Source: Scatophagus argus
Taxonomy: Eukaryota > Chordata > Actinopteri > Scatophagidae
Direction: 5' to 3'
NCBI RefSeq assembly: GCF_020382885.2
Contig: NC_058515.1
Coordinates: forward strand, 4,261,223-4,325,222
Length of the DNA: 64,000 nucleotides
A program made the translations under genes and the position numbers. Each line of letters starts with the position of its first letter. Position 1 is the stretch's first letter. The notes under the pieces were generated by a model. It ran no database searches and was not told the origin of the DNA. It saw only the letters and a program-made list of their open reading frames with translations. Below, one piece after another: positions 50,608-63,955 of this stretch.

Positions 50608-53600
50608 TATCTGGCCTCTTAACCTGTCCTCCGTTTTCCCTCCTGTGTGGCTCAAAGCAGCACTTCATCAGCGAGAAGTAAATGACTGTTCAAGAGACTA
50701 ATTCAACTAAAACTGGCTGGTGCCAAGACATGCACTAAACCCAATTAAGAAGCTGTGTGTGTACGCGTGGGCTCGAGAGAGATACTGCTGTCTCATCAAA
50801 TTGCTCTAACAGAGCCCCCACCCCACCGCAACCCACCCCGTTCTGTCACTCGTCCTTTCACCTAAACTCACAGCATCCGGTTCAAATGTGTCACAGCAGA
50901 TTTGCGTGGGTCATTATTATTTTAGTAACGATTCTGAGCCGCTTCGAGTCTTACCCTTTAAACATATTTTGGGATATAGGGGGAACGACAGCTACAGATT
51001 GCGACGAGTAGTTTTGGTGTGTATTAACAGAGCAGCGGGGAGGCTGTATAATTAAGGATGTCAGATAGTACCTGGCTCCCAGAACGTACAGTTGCTCATT
51101 CTACCCAGTTCAGCTGAGCAAGGTCACCAATTTCCTGTATGCACATTTAAGAGACTAGAGTTACATAGTTAGAATAGTTTGCTGCCAATTTGTGTGCCAC
51201 ATGCAGCTCCTGCCTCAACAGCTTCCAATAGCTTGAAATAAAAGACAGTATAAACAACACTGTGATATTAATGCACAGGACATGTAATAAGTGACAGTGA
51301 CTTTAAGTAAATGTCTAAGCAAAGCACAAAGCCTTTGGTGCATCCTTGAGCAAAGCAATGAACTACCTGAAACTCTTCAGGTCGTTTAAGAGATGGTCAG
51401 GTGGTTCCAGGTCTGGTCTGCTGGTACTCTGTTCACATACTGCAGTCATGCCTCCTCACAACTCTTTCCAAAGCAGCATAAAGGCTGGAGTTCTAGTCGT
51501 ATGTCTTTCAAACAGCGTTAGCAGCTAGTATTTACAGATGAACTCACAGCTCACAGTGCAGCAGGCTCTGGTTGTGAAGTCAACAGAACTTCAGAGATGT
51601 GTGTGTGTATGTGTGTGTGTGTTGTGTTAATGCTAATATCTGTCATAATATATACACAAAATATGTCATGCTTCAAAAGCACTCCTCATTTCTGTCATAA
51701 CGTAACTCAAACTAATGGTGTGTAAGCGCCGAACTGTGTGTATTCAACCAGTCACGCTCTTTTGTGTAGCCTGATGAAGAGAAAGAGAAATAATAGGCTA
51801 CTTTTCTTTCATTTGAACATGACTGATAGAATATTTGAAATACACACACTCGTCTTCATCTTGTTGGCTATTTTATGTTCATTCAATTGAATTTGAATGC
51901 ATAAAACTCACCATCTCTCTAAACACACATACAAGTATTCACATACACGCTGACCAAAATGCATATCCAAGCATTATTGCGCGCAAAAGCACTAATACAC
52001 ACGCTTATAGTGTGACCCTGGACCAAGAATGATTCTGGCCTCACCTGTTGGGCTTGGGGAACAAAATGGAGGAGTCAGGCTTGCGGATAAAGTATTCATC
52101 AGCCACTTTGCTGATAGAGATCTTCTTTTTCTCTGGGCGGGGAATGACCTCCAGGGACAGGGGGGTTTCGACTTTTGGCCGCAGCATGCCCAGGTAAGGA
52201 GGCAGCATGTGGATGAAGATCTGAGAGGAAAGGAATGGTAAACCAAAGAGAGTTACCTCCACAACTTAACAGTTAAGTCAGTTTCAGTTTCTTTGTGCTT
52301 ACATTTTTTTTGATGTGAGTAGAGAGAGCTAAAACTGGAGATCACAAATGTTAAAATACCATTTTTTTTTAATTTAATCACATTGAGAAGGAGAAGGTTA
52401 TTCCACTGCACTTTCCCCTTTCAGTCAATTGCTGGTTGGCTAACTCAGACCTCCCTCATCTCCCCTGGTAATAAAAATTTGTTTCATTCCTGTTTCACGA
52501 TTTATGGAACAGCTGAAACGCACTTGCTCTTTATTTGCCTATGGAGGCTGAGATATTAGTCAGACTTGAACGTAACTGTGATATGTCCTTCAGTTTATGC
52601 TCTTTGCTGGGAAAACTCTTAAGTGAAGGAACATATTTGTGCTGGGCACCTCCAAGATGTGTGTAATTAAATAGACATACATTTTTATTAAATCCTGAGA
52701 AAAAACAAGTTAATTTTTTTTAATATAACCTTCAGTTGGCACACCATTGCTGTCAGATTTGGAGCTGCCTCTCAATAGAATACCAGAGGAATTTGACTTG
52801 GAGATAAAACAGCAAATCATTGGGCCAAATGTGTCTTTCTTGATCAATATGATAACTGCTGTTGCCTCTGTAAATGGCTCTTTTCTCTGCACTTTGAAGT
52901 GACTTGAAATGATTTTTGGCTTGCCTGTATTGACAGATGGATGTCAATAATAGCCCACTAGTAAGGTTCACACTGTACTGAGGCTTGACTTCTACTGAAG
53001 TGTCAAAGCACAATGGATGACTTTGCCTCCATTCACAATGATATATGCCCATGTTCATGTGTGGTGTCTTATGGCATTTGTGGCTATTCTGGTATTGCTT
53101 CCCAGTACACCTTAATGCATGGCGTATTTCCCCATAGACTCTTCTGTCTGGGACTGCAAAGCAGTGAGTTACAAACAGTGAAATGAACACAGCAGCCACA
53201 CTGGCCAAACAGATGGAGCTTTAAGACATGGAGCTGTAGTAATGTGGATGTGTGTGTCATTGTTATAAGGTACGATTGGACAGAACTGTATTTTCAAACA
53301 TATGAAATACTGTTGTAACTGGTAAAAATTATAATTGTAGCAGCAAAAATTATAGTTGAGGTATCCATTTTATCAGTGATGATTTATATGCACATAGGGG
53401 GAGATCATTTGGATTTAGTTATTCCTCACAGACATTCAATAAACTGCTGTATGAGGGACAGTAAACATTAGTGTGCATGTTATCTCTTACTTGATCCTTC
53501 TAGCTTGTTCATGTTTACTTTGTAATAAACATGTCCAAAATTTAAAAAATACACAATCACCAACAGTCTCATTGTTTCATTGATTTAAAGTTGCATTGAT

Positions 53601-56600
53601 CGCTTTCCTTGGGAGCAGCAGAACAACACACTTATGTACATGTACACATTGTACGTGCACAGAGGTATACACATAATTAAGGTCATACTGTGTTGCTATA
53701 GTAATCAGGTGCTTATTTAGACATCCAGTATTCAATATTAGCTTTCATTAGGAGCCGTGTTTCTAGTTGCCTGATTAATGTAAGTTCAATATTCAGTCAA
53801 TTTTTAATTTTCTTAAATATATCTGGCCCTTTTAAACTGTTCATGATGTTCTCTGGCAAGTTGCTAACATTCTCTCCCTGATGTCTAGTCATGGAGATGC
53901 AGCATATGCTAGACTTATCAGAAATTTCTCACTGATAACAGCTGCCCTCTGCTAGAATGGTCCAAAAACGGAGGAACATCCAGCTGAAAATCTCAAAAAT
54001 GAGGGAAACTGCAAATCCGAGTGATAATTTTCTGTCGATTCATCACTGCAATTTGATCTGTTGTCAGTATAAAAATGTTGATTAACCCACATTTAAAAAA
54101 AATATAGTGCTGTATTACAGGGAGCTCTGGAGCCAGTAGCAAGACAAATACCTAATCATTAAATCTCCCACTATTAATGGTCTGGACACAAATCATTTCA
54201 CGTAACTGATGGTCTTAAGAGTATGAGTGAAAAGAAGCAGAACCTAAAATGTTCTTTTCTCACATCAATACAGGACCAAGCAGCTCAGTTCCAATAAAAC
54301 CATGCAAATCACCTGTATGAGCCGCCTGTCTGAGGTGAATGTTCCTTGAAAGAACATGGAACAAAGTACAGCGCTGCTGCTCAGGCCTGTAATTAGCTGC
54401 TCATAATGTACAGTGAGGGCAACAGCCACTGATGGAGGTTAATGGTACAACACGACATTCAGGGTGTTGACGACTGTGTCAACCTAATCCAATAGTCTGC
54501 CCGAACACAAAATACCAATGCCTCCATCACACCAAATTATCACAGAAATTAACCTTACATTAATTAATTATTTCAAGAGCACAATTTACTGCATTGATGG
54601 AGGCATTGCTTGCCTAGATAACAAATTAAATTTTTTGGGTAATTTTACACCCTGGTTTTCATTATGTACATATTTTTGGATTGTGTAATAAAATGTGCCG
54701 TAAAGATTTTGTATCTGATTTCACTCATTTAATATTATAATAGGTTGGATTTTGACTGTATGGATTTTATTTTGACATCTTCATCCATCCATCCAGCCTA
54801 TCCCAGCTGACTACGGGCGAGAGGCGGGGTACACCCTGGACTGGCCGCCAGTCAATCGCAGGGCCTATTTTGACATCTTTTGCAAAACTCATGCATATTT
54901 TTGAACACTACATAAACAAAAGTACTGGTAAACACACCTCTTTATTATTGAATTCTGGTGTGGTTTGGGCTTGGCCCTTTACTTCCAGTGAAGGGAAATC
55001 TTAATGCTTCAGCACGCCAAGACATTTTGGACAGTGCTATGCTTCAAACTTTGTGGCAACAGTCTGGGGAAGGCCCTTTCTATTCTAGCATGACTGTGTC
55101 CCAGTGCCTAAAGCAAAGCTCCATAAAGACATGGTTGGATGAGTTGGTGTGGAAGAACTTGACTGGCCCACACAGAGTCCAGAGCTCAACCCCATCCAAC
55201 ACCTTAGGGACAAACTGGTGATTGCAAGCCAGGCCTTTTTTGTCCAACATCAGTGCCTGACCTCACAAATGCTCTACCGTTTGAATGGACAAAAATCCCC
55301 ACAGAAACACTTCAGCCTCAACAGCTTCCACTCCTCTAGGAAGGTTTTTCACAAGATTTTGCAAAGCTGTCTATTTAGAATATGATGTCGTTAAAGTTCT
55401 TGTTGGTGTCCCAACACTTTTATCTATGTAGTGTATTTGCACATAGGAAGAGGTCATATACATAATATTTAATGCCTCACAATTTTCCTTGTCTGTCCCC
55501 TGCACCCCTCTGAGAGGACATACCGAGCATGGCTGGTTACCTGATGGCATCACTTTGACATCTCTCACCATGCCTCTCTTTGATGCAGACTGCTGAGAAA
55601 ATTGAAGCAGTGAAGATATTGCTCTCATCTTTGTGAAACCGGCACCTTCCTATAGCATCTAACAAGTGAAAATAAGATTTTTTTATTCTGCCAGACTTGT
55701 CTGAAATATGGCAGAACAGGGGAATGACCTACAGAGAAAACATTTTCGCCTTTTTTCACAGAGCCAGATAGCAGAGACAGGGCCTCGAGTTTGTGACTTG
55801 GTCTCTTAGAGTTGAACACACAGTGATTTGACTTGGACTCGAGATTTGGGAATTGAAAACAATCTCTACTTAAAGCTTTATGGGGCATTAACATTAAAGA
55901 ATTGCCTGGCAAGCACAAGCTGAATGTCTTTTCCTCCCTGATTGTCATTACACATCAGATGGGAACTGCCACAGCTGCTCAGACATTTGTCAAAACATTT
56001 ATCTATATTAACTTCACCAAATGTAATGTCTGCTGTATCACACCAAAGGATGTTGGACGAACCTCATCAAACTTCACCAGACAACTGAAAACACACTGGA
56101 GAGGTGAGTCACTCGGTAATGTGAAAGTTAACTTCGATGCCTATAGACTGAAACAGCATCCTCTCAGAATCAGCCATCCAATATTAGTGTTTGCTGAATA
56201 TTTTGAAAAGATGAATGAGCATTGTTAAAGTTGTTGTTGGCCCATGGAAAGCTGCTTTTTTTCCCCTTCACTGCTCCTTGCTGGGACTGTTACAGTGAGT
56301 AACCTTCATCTTCGCTTTCTCACACCAGTAGTGTTTATGTGCTCCCGGCAACATATACCAAAGCAGTCTTACACTTCAATGATGAAACTGTATGCTAACA
56401 GATAAGAGAGCTGATAATAACAATCGTAATAATGATACAGTGATACAGCTTTGTTCTGAGCAGACTGGATGGGATGCAGCAAATGACAGACTGCTCCTTA
56501 CATCCTTAAGATGTACATGAGACTTGACTAAAACTAAGTAAAACATGATTTGCGAGCATCTCAACTAATCAACCTCACAATTTCATTCATTCTTCTTTAA

Positions 56601-59600
56601 GTTTGATTTACAGAGTAAATCTGTAACCAGGTTATTTGTGTAATATTTTGTAATTCCAACTGACCTTGCGAACCCACATGGGCATCTGGTGGGTGTTGGG
56701 CGAGCGGTGGTGCAGGTTGAGGACGACCACACTGAGGATGACAGAAAATGTGACCAGGATCATGGTGAACATGATGTAGTTGACAATGATGGGGACACCC
56801 AGTGACGTCTCAGGGATTTTATCAGCAAGCAGCAGCAGGAACACGGTGAGGGTGAGCAACACGTTGATCGACAGACCCATCTTCTCTCCTGGTAGGGAAA
56901 TAGTCGGGGTGATATGTGCCAAACTTGGAGTGATTTGTTAACTTTTCAAAACTTGATGCACTTGTACAGTTAAAGTGCAGGACATTTTCAAAAATGGTAC
57001 CACTGTAGGAACACCTCACGGGGGGCCATTTTCCTTTCTGCTATGTGTTCTGCATCATATCCTGAACCAAACATGATAGCACAGAAAGGGTGATGTCCAT
57101 ACCTACGTTTTCAAGGTCAAGGATGGAAATGATACAATACACATCATCTTGAATTGTACAGATGAATTTAGTGGTGTAATGTTAAGGAAATCAAAGAAAT
57201 TGAGAACCTACTCTGGACTATTTTCACATATCATTCGGACTATAGTAAGTAATTAAACAATGTGGAGAGAAACTTGTTGACAAAAGTAACAGTTATAGTG
57301 TGTTATGACTCATCTAGCTTTACAAGGGCAAGTTTGGATCCTCCTTCAGCTGAATGAGATCTACTATTTTAGCAACAGCTGGTCTATGTAATTCACCAGT
57401 AATAACCCTAATGGAAAATTCATCTTCCACTCTAAGAGAAGCTGATTGGACAATAGAGCAAGGCCTCCCACGATTATTCAGTGGTCACTTACATGCTGTG
57501 TTTACCGCAGAGTGGTTAGAGTTGGTAGTTAATGAGAACTTGATGTGCGTCAGGGCAGTGCATTCTCAAAGAGTGAGCGGCTGTCCAGACACAGGCATTT
57601 CCACCAAAAAGTAAAAAAAAAATAATAAAGAAAATAAAATATGGCAGACCCTTGGTTGATCTCCAGGAAGTACAGTTCAATGTTGCAACAGAGGATGTTT
57701 TTCATCGATTAGCAGTTCAATGTCATTGGCTTGTCTGTGTGAGAGGGGAGGCTCAGACTTGATGAGCGTGCTTGCAGATTGTGCAGGACCATAGACCTTG
57801 AAAGGTCCCACAAGTAGATGAAGCTTAATGCACACACATACCACGTGAGACCATGTGTCCAAATTACCCCAGAGACACCCCACAAGTTTATGACAAGGCA
57901 ACAAACAGTTTGTTAAAGTATTCAGATTTTAACAGAAAGGGTGTCAACAATAATAAAATCAGCTTTAAAAAAACATTTCCCTACAGCTATGGGCTACAGG
58001 CTTTCTATGCACCCATGTATCATGAGCGTAGCTGATTCATTACACATGGAAATGCAGTGTGCAAGTGAAGGGTCAGGCAGGTTCTTATTTGAAGCGTGTG
58101 AAAGGATTCACACTGCGGGATGAAATGGCTGAACTGAGGAAAAAGAATAATGACCACATCTTATGTATGTTCAAGTTGTTTTTATATGTTGTGTTATGGT
58201 TAATAGTTACATCCACCGCAGGTGAATGTAGAAATGTTAAAATGTACTAATATGATCAGTGGTGCTCCCATAGCTCTGAGCGTCTCAGTTCTATGGCCAC
58301 CTTCTCCACCAGTACAAGTGATCGGTGGATCTGGAGCCCTGCAGCTGATCAGTACACCCGGGGGTAAAATAAGAATAGTCCATAGCCTCATTGTACCTTA
58401 ATTCTGCCATTTTTTTTTATTAACTTCTCTTTTATTTCTTGTTCATTTCTTATTGGGTGGTAGTCATTTTGTCTTGTGGTTGTATTTCTAGCCTGGGTGC
58501 TCTCTGAAGTACAACTTAAGCTTCTGTATTTGACTCCTCATATTTATCATTTGGTTTTATGTTACTCCCTTCTCCCATAGATCTCTGAAGAGGTCAGGCT
58601 GTATTATGTGAATGAGATCGAAGCAGTTCTCTGCCTACAGAAAGTGCTGTAATTCCTGTGTGTTCATTTGATTATCTTAACTGGTCTAAGTGAAAATCTT
58701 CTGATGCATTTAATTTTGCATCCTGTTTTTTTGTTTGTGTGTTTGTTTGTTTTTCAGTTAAACACAAAAGTACATTTTTCCCAACATGTCAAATGTCAGT
58801 TCATGCAGTGACTTTAATCTTGTATTTATTGCATAAACAACACACTGGAGTGCAGTGGTGAGTCTATTATAGAAGTGAGTCTGATTTTTACTATTTTCAT
58901 TCTTGAGGTTATCGATTCTGCAGTGCTCTATGGGAAACAATCTAATCAATCTAATCTGAAACTGAATCCCTTTGTACAAACAACTGGATCAATGTGTGAT
59001 TGCCCAATTTAACCAGACCACATAAAACAAAATTAGAAAGTGGTATAAATTTAGTTTAGTTAGTAGAGAACGACGATAAGGCTGTATAATCCTAAACAAA
59101 GCTGGATCAAGGTGGAACCTCTATACCTTTGACCATCATAACTGTTTTATACGTATTATTCTGTATTGCTGGTATACCTGCATCAGGAGGCAAGTAGAAG
59201 TTAAAGATGGCGATGATGGTGATGAGGATGCAGGGGAGGATGATGTTCAACACGTAGTACAGAGGCTTTCTCTCGATGATCAGGTAGAAGGTCATTTCCT
59301 CATACAGGTCATCATTCGTGTTCTTCCTGCTCGGCCTGTGTCTGATGTGCCACTCACCGCTCTCTGGAGAAATATATTTCCATTTCAGTAATTCACCTCA
59401 ACAACATGTCAGCTTTTGCAACATAAACTACACTCTGCAAAAACAAGACACCCCTGAGACTATGGTTCAAGTGTTAAACACAAATGCCACATTAGAAAAA
59501 AATGAAATCGAAGAGGTAATGTACTGTGTCTTACAAAAGAACGCATCGCCCTAAGTACAATGTCATTTACTTTGCAGATATCTTTAACTTTTCCTCTAAA

Positions 59601-62600
59601 AAAAATGAACTGAAACTGCTTAAACACGAATTGTACGGCATCGTCCGATTATTTATTAATATAAAAAACTTCTTGTCTTCTGCCTCAACATCCTTTCCCT
59701 CCTTAAAATCCTCAATACTCTCTCTAATACTTGGTCCATCAGTTCATCCGTCCTCCCGTATGTACCCAAGTCTCACCACTGAAAGCTTCATCCAGCTGGA
59801 TTTCCCTGATCTCATTGCCTCTTGAGTCCAGCGCATACTGTATGTCGATCTCTGTCGAGTCGTACGTGTAGGAGCGGAACTGCATGGTGCAGTTTTGCCA
59901 GTCAAAGGGGAAATATGTTACCTAAACAGAGAAACAAGCAGGGATGTTTCAGGAGTCCGAGGAGCAGTGAGCACAGAAGACAATGAATGGAAACCACAAG
60001 AATTATCTGTGTGTGTATATGTGTTTCTGTTCACCTTAACTCCACAGGAGCTGCAGTAGAGTGCGGGGGGAGTCCAGGTTACTCTGCCATTACTATAAAC
60101 TTGAACATGGACGTGCAGGGCCACATCAAACACCCCATCATTACTGCCAACAGAGATTCAGATAAAGTATGAATTAAAATTGAATTCTTTACTTATCAGT
60201 TTTATTTTTATCTTTTCTTTAATATATCTCCTAATTTTGGTTTTGGTGTTCACTTCATGTTGAAAATGAAATTTTGTCTGTTTTTGAACTGTTGTAAATC
60301 ATTGCCATACTTCTCAAATATGACAGTACAGCCGCATAGACTAGAATGGAGAATTAACTAAAAGTCAGTGGAGGGTTGCTTTACACTGGCCCCATCTAGT
60401 GTTAAATGCAGAACTACGTGCCGACCTGAGAACACACACCCAGACCTGCAAGCTGAAGCTGATGAAGCTGAAGCTGATTGCTGATGAAGCTGGTCAACTT
60501 GCAGCGAATTCTTTCCATTCAGAGTTTGCATGTTATATATGTAAGAGATTGCAGGCAAATAATAATTTTATGCAGAGTAAATGAACTGCTCAGGTTACTA
60601 CCTACCACCTAGTGCATGCTGGGATAGACTCCAGTTAAGGATCAAACAAGTCATGAATTTTAGAATATTTACTTGTGGGAATAATACCACACTACGGTCA
60701 TTAATGTCATTTTGGGCACTGTCACACTATATTGTATTGCACCTTATTACATTATATCAAACTGTCATGTTTCACATTGTGTCTAACCTTGTGTATAAAA
60801 ACTGTTCTCAGAAGAAATTGAACAGTATTGTTCATCCGTTCAAAGGCTTTTAACAGCGCATGTTTTGATTACCTTGCAAGAACCCTCCTGTGGCCACATG
60901 AATTATGACCACCAGAACGGCAACAACAGTAGTAGCACGATGCTGTTTAAACCTTTTGGGTCAACAAAGCATCAGATAAAGGTAAGGGCTAATAGAAAAC
61001 CCTGTCCTTCAGTGACTTTGCTTTTTCTGAGATAATTGGGTGGGTTAACTTAAACAATGAAAGTGGCCAGAGACATAAACTATATTCACTAACTATAGTC
61101 ACTAACTTTTGCTTCACATTAGGCACTAAGCCATTCCATCATCAACTGATGTGAAGAACATTAACAGCTTATGCTGCTGACTCTGTTGCACACAACACAT
61201 AGCAGCAGCCGCCCAGGCTTGAATCGCGTTTCATGTCATTCTGTTTCCTATCAGAAAACCTTCCTGTTCTTTGCAGCAGAGCATAACATCACCTGCAAAG
61301 AAAAATAGGTTAGAGCTATTTTCAGAGTGAGCAACATCTAACTAAGAATATCTTGTAGTCTGATTGTTGCGTTCACATTGCTCCTTCCTTTCTCTCACTG
61401 CTGCTACAGCTAGTGCATCAACATTTGGCTACAGCCCTACCCTGTAAGACCCTACTAAAACATTTTAATTGGCATGGATGAAATGGAGAAACTTGCCATA
61501 TTTCACAAGACACTTCAAAGTGCAACACTAATGTTGGATATATACAGAGCTGTTTTGGCTCTAAAACTCATACACTGTGCACAATGAAGACACCAAGTCA
61601 ATTAGACACAAATTTAACAGTCTGTCAGGGTGCTTTGTTTGGTTTTTATGGCTGTGCTAATTTAAGCTTGCATCCTTAAAGTAAACCCTCCTCAAACCTC
61701 AATCCTTGTGATGGTGCTACTGTAAAAAGTCCAGCGCTGATCATTCACACAGGGGAGAATGTACAGGCTTTTATATTTTTATGGATGTACATATTTACGT
61801 GTACACATGTGAGTTCCAAGTCAGCCCCTCCTGGGCTGAATTAGCGACCCAGTGCCCTCATCTCAGTTTTCATGGAGCCATACTGCTTAATTGTCTATAA
61901 AGTGCTGATGAATAGAGCAGTGGGGATATTTACAGTGGTGTTAATGGGAGTAAGTAAGTGTGTAGAGGTGTAAAAAAAAAGAAAGAAAGAAAGAAAAAAG
62001 AGTACACTCACTGTTTTATCTAAATGTTCTAAGCATCTAAACGCTGCAAGTTCTCACATACCCACCTGACCTAACCGATAGCAGCTCCCAGCTGTCAATC
62101 ATGACATTTGACTCACTTGTTATACAACCTGACAACTAAATGACTAATTAATCCAAATTTATGAACACTTGAACACACATAAGGATGATAAGAACTACCT
62201 AAAATGACGGAAACATACTTTGGGAAATTTTTTTTGATGTATACCTTGCGTTTTTACCTTGGTCAAAGTCCTCTCTTACAACAAGGTGGGGAAGGCTTTT
62301 ATGACCAATACTGAAGCCTGCCACCAGGGGGAGATCAAGATCATTTGGCTCCATTTTTGGGGAGCCCCCATGTTGTCCAAGCCAATGATCACGCCACAAA
62401 CAGTCTGCTGCCATTTCAGCCTCTGTATGCTAAGCAAAGTGCTCATATAAGGCTTATGCCAGTAAAATGAAAGTGAATGTTTAAACATGGCTATACTTGC
62501 TTATACCTGACAACTGATATGACATTAATATTTAATGATTCATTTCATTTAATACTGTTTTCCTCCCTTTGTTTCCAGTGAACTGATTTTGAACTGTAAC

Positions 62601-63955
62601 AGACATCATTTGTATCTGAGAGGATTTTTTTGAATCATGTGCACATGTAGGAAAAAAAGACAATCTCTGCTAAATATACCTCAGGATAAGTAATGAAACC
62701 GAATTTTTAAAAAATGAATTAACACTAAATATATTTACAACCTTTCAGCGCAGTGGTGCAGCCTGCACGACTCTCTAATAAAATACTCCAGTCATGCTAG
62801 CTGGTGGCTGCTGGTTTAAAATGTCTCCAGCAGTGCAGGCTTATATTAGATTAACAATGCTGACTCATCCTCAAAATCATCTCCTCTCAACCAGAAGACC
62901 AAATACTTTTGACCTTGAGTGAAGGTGAGGAACAGGCTCAGGACAGCTGATTATAACTAGCTGGCCAGCTGTACAACAAGAGCTTTGGAAGAAGCAGAGT
63001 GCATCTATACTGACTCACAACATGACCTGAAGTGTGTGCCAGTAGAATAAAAAAAGGAAATATTTTTCAGCATAAACTAAATATCTTATTTTACATGTCT
63101 GTCACACAAAGAACTTTCAAAACAGTTTTTCCCCTTGACTTTTTGGTTCTGATTAATTCATGTCAATGTAAATGCAGTACTCGTGCTTACTTATTGATGA
63201 GGACAATGTCAGGCAGCCAAACCTTCCCCGAAGGGATACGCAACACCTCAATCCCGTCATATTGCTTGGGTGTCCATGACAACCGATAATCTGTCCATTC
63301 CTGTTTAAAACAATGTAAAAAAAAAAAAAAAAGTGTTTGTGTTTATGTGAGCAGGAATGTGGGAAGTACACATAAGTACTTGAAAAGGACAGAGACAAGA
63401 GACATAGAGAATGACAGAGTTGAGAAACTTTGAATTTACAAATGTAACCAATTTGTCATTTCATCAGTTTATTTTTCATTTTTCCACTGCTATAATAACA
63501 TTCCACTGGAACGATTCCTCTGTGCATTTGTCCTTGCAAACCAAAACACAATTTGCATAATTTTTCATTTTGCATATATTCTGTATTACTATGACTACTC
63601 CAAGTCTTCTCGCTTGGTTATCTGTGTAGTGCACTGGTACTGAAGTGCATGTGAAGAAGGAGGTCTTATAAATTTACTTTCAGTGGAGCTGGAGTCACAG
63701 TTCAGTTGGTTAAAATAATGTGAAATAGATAGATAGATTTCTTTACCTCCATGTGTAGGGTTCCCCTTCATGTAAATTTCTGTTTTAGTAAAGCAAAAAG
63801 CTCTTGTGTCTCTCAAACAAACTAAAGGCAGAGCTTGAGTCTTTTGCTTGAAATGTGTCCCCACAATGTGCAAAACCAACTCTACCAACGCAACACATAC
63901 ACACACTTACCAGATTCATGAGAACGGTGGTGCTCATTTCTTCATTTTTCATATT
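47885..63955 (-). CDS. chrnb1: Nicotinic acetylcholine receptor beta1 subunit, 5' end outside window
   Basis: Nine coding exons on the minus strand: 63955-63911, 63300-63191, 60143-60035, 59921-59777, 59363-59178, 56888-56665, 52220-52045, 48424-48277 and 48031-47885. They encode 429 residues, all in frame, and correspond to exons 3-11 of the tandem neighbour. The signal peptide and first two exons lie beyond 64000. Key blocks are [31 protein letters not shown] (Cys-loop), [20 protein letters not shown] leading into M1, [20 protein letters not shown] (M2), and [20 protein letters not shown] followed by LRKFIDGP in the cytoplasmic loop, which is the beta1 signature. M4 lies in [20 protein letters not shown] and beyond. 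There is no vicinal Cys pair in loop C, so it is a non-alpha subunit of the muscle endplate channel. Odd: the usual YRSSC before the Cys-loop reads YCSSC. Introns hold a Tc1 remnant, a BED-finger fossil and microsatellites. Confidence 0.93.
48452..48472 (+). repeat. TCAAGG hexamer tandem repeat
   Basis: Three and a half copies of TCAAGG, each junction forming TCAAGGTCA. It lies 28 bases upstream of the 3' splice site of the penultimate exon of the beta1 gene (on the transcribed strand), next to a short CA run. Confidence 0.85.
50566..50607. repeat. (GA)n microsatellite
   Basis: About 21 GA units with one AAAG interruption, in an intron of the beta1 gene. Confidence 0.95.
52753..53208 (-). 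other. 151-codon intronic open frame with signal-like start
   Basis: An open frame in an intron of the beta1 gene, on the same strand. It begins [20 protein letters not shown], which resembles a signal peptide, and then encodes a hydrophilic region with scattered cysteines. No family is recognised, no promoter is evident, and the codon pattern is not clearly coding. It may be a chance frame, an old transposon fragment or an unannotated exon. Confidence 0.2.
54783..54866 (+). repeat. Fish repeat (LINE-tail type)
   Basis: CCATCCATCC followed by AGCCTATCCCAGCTGAC, GGCGGGGTACACCCTGGAC and GCCAGTCAATCGCAGGG is a very common teleost repeat, thought to be the tail of a non-LTR element. It sits just left of the Tc1 remnant. 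Confidence 0.65.
54906..55433 (+). mobile_element. Tc1/mariner-like remnant, copy 2
   Basis: It is bounded by inverted repeats: left CACTACATAAACAAAAGTA and right CACTTTTATCTATGTAGTG. The inside is an internally deleted transposase tail. The frames around 55149-55385 read [18 protein letters not shown], close to the Tc1 consensus ELDWPAQSPDLNPIEHL, but are broken by frameshifts. The element is 528 bases long and cannot code for a working transposase. It is inserted in the beta1 intron between 56665 and 52220 and is closely related to copy 1 at 12215-12661. Confidence 0.8.
55902..56228 (+). mobile_element. BED-finger fossil (hAT/ZBED-like)
   Basis: A 108-codon frame contains [20 protein letters not shown] then RQLKTHW. 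The spacing C-x2-C, TSSN and LKTH resembles the BED zinc finger at the N-terminus of hAT transposases and ZBED proteins. No transposase body follows. It is antisense to the beta1 gene and lies in its intron. Probably a decayed transposon piece. Confidence 0.45.
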
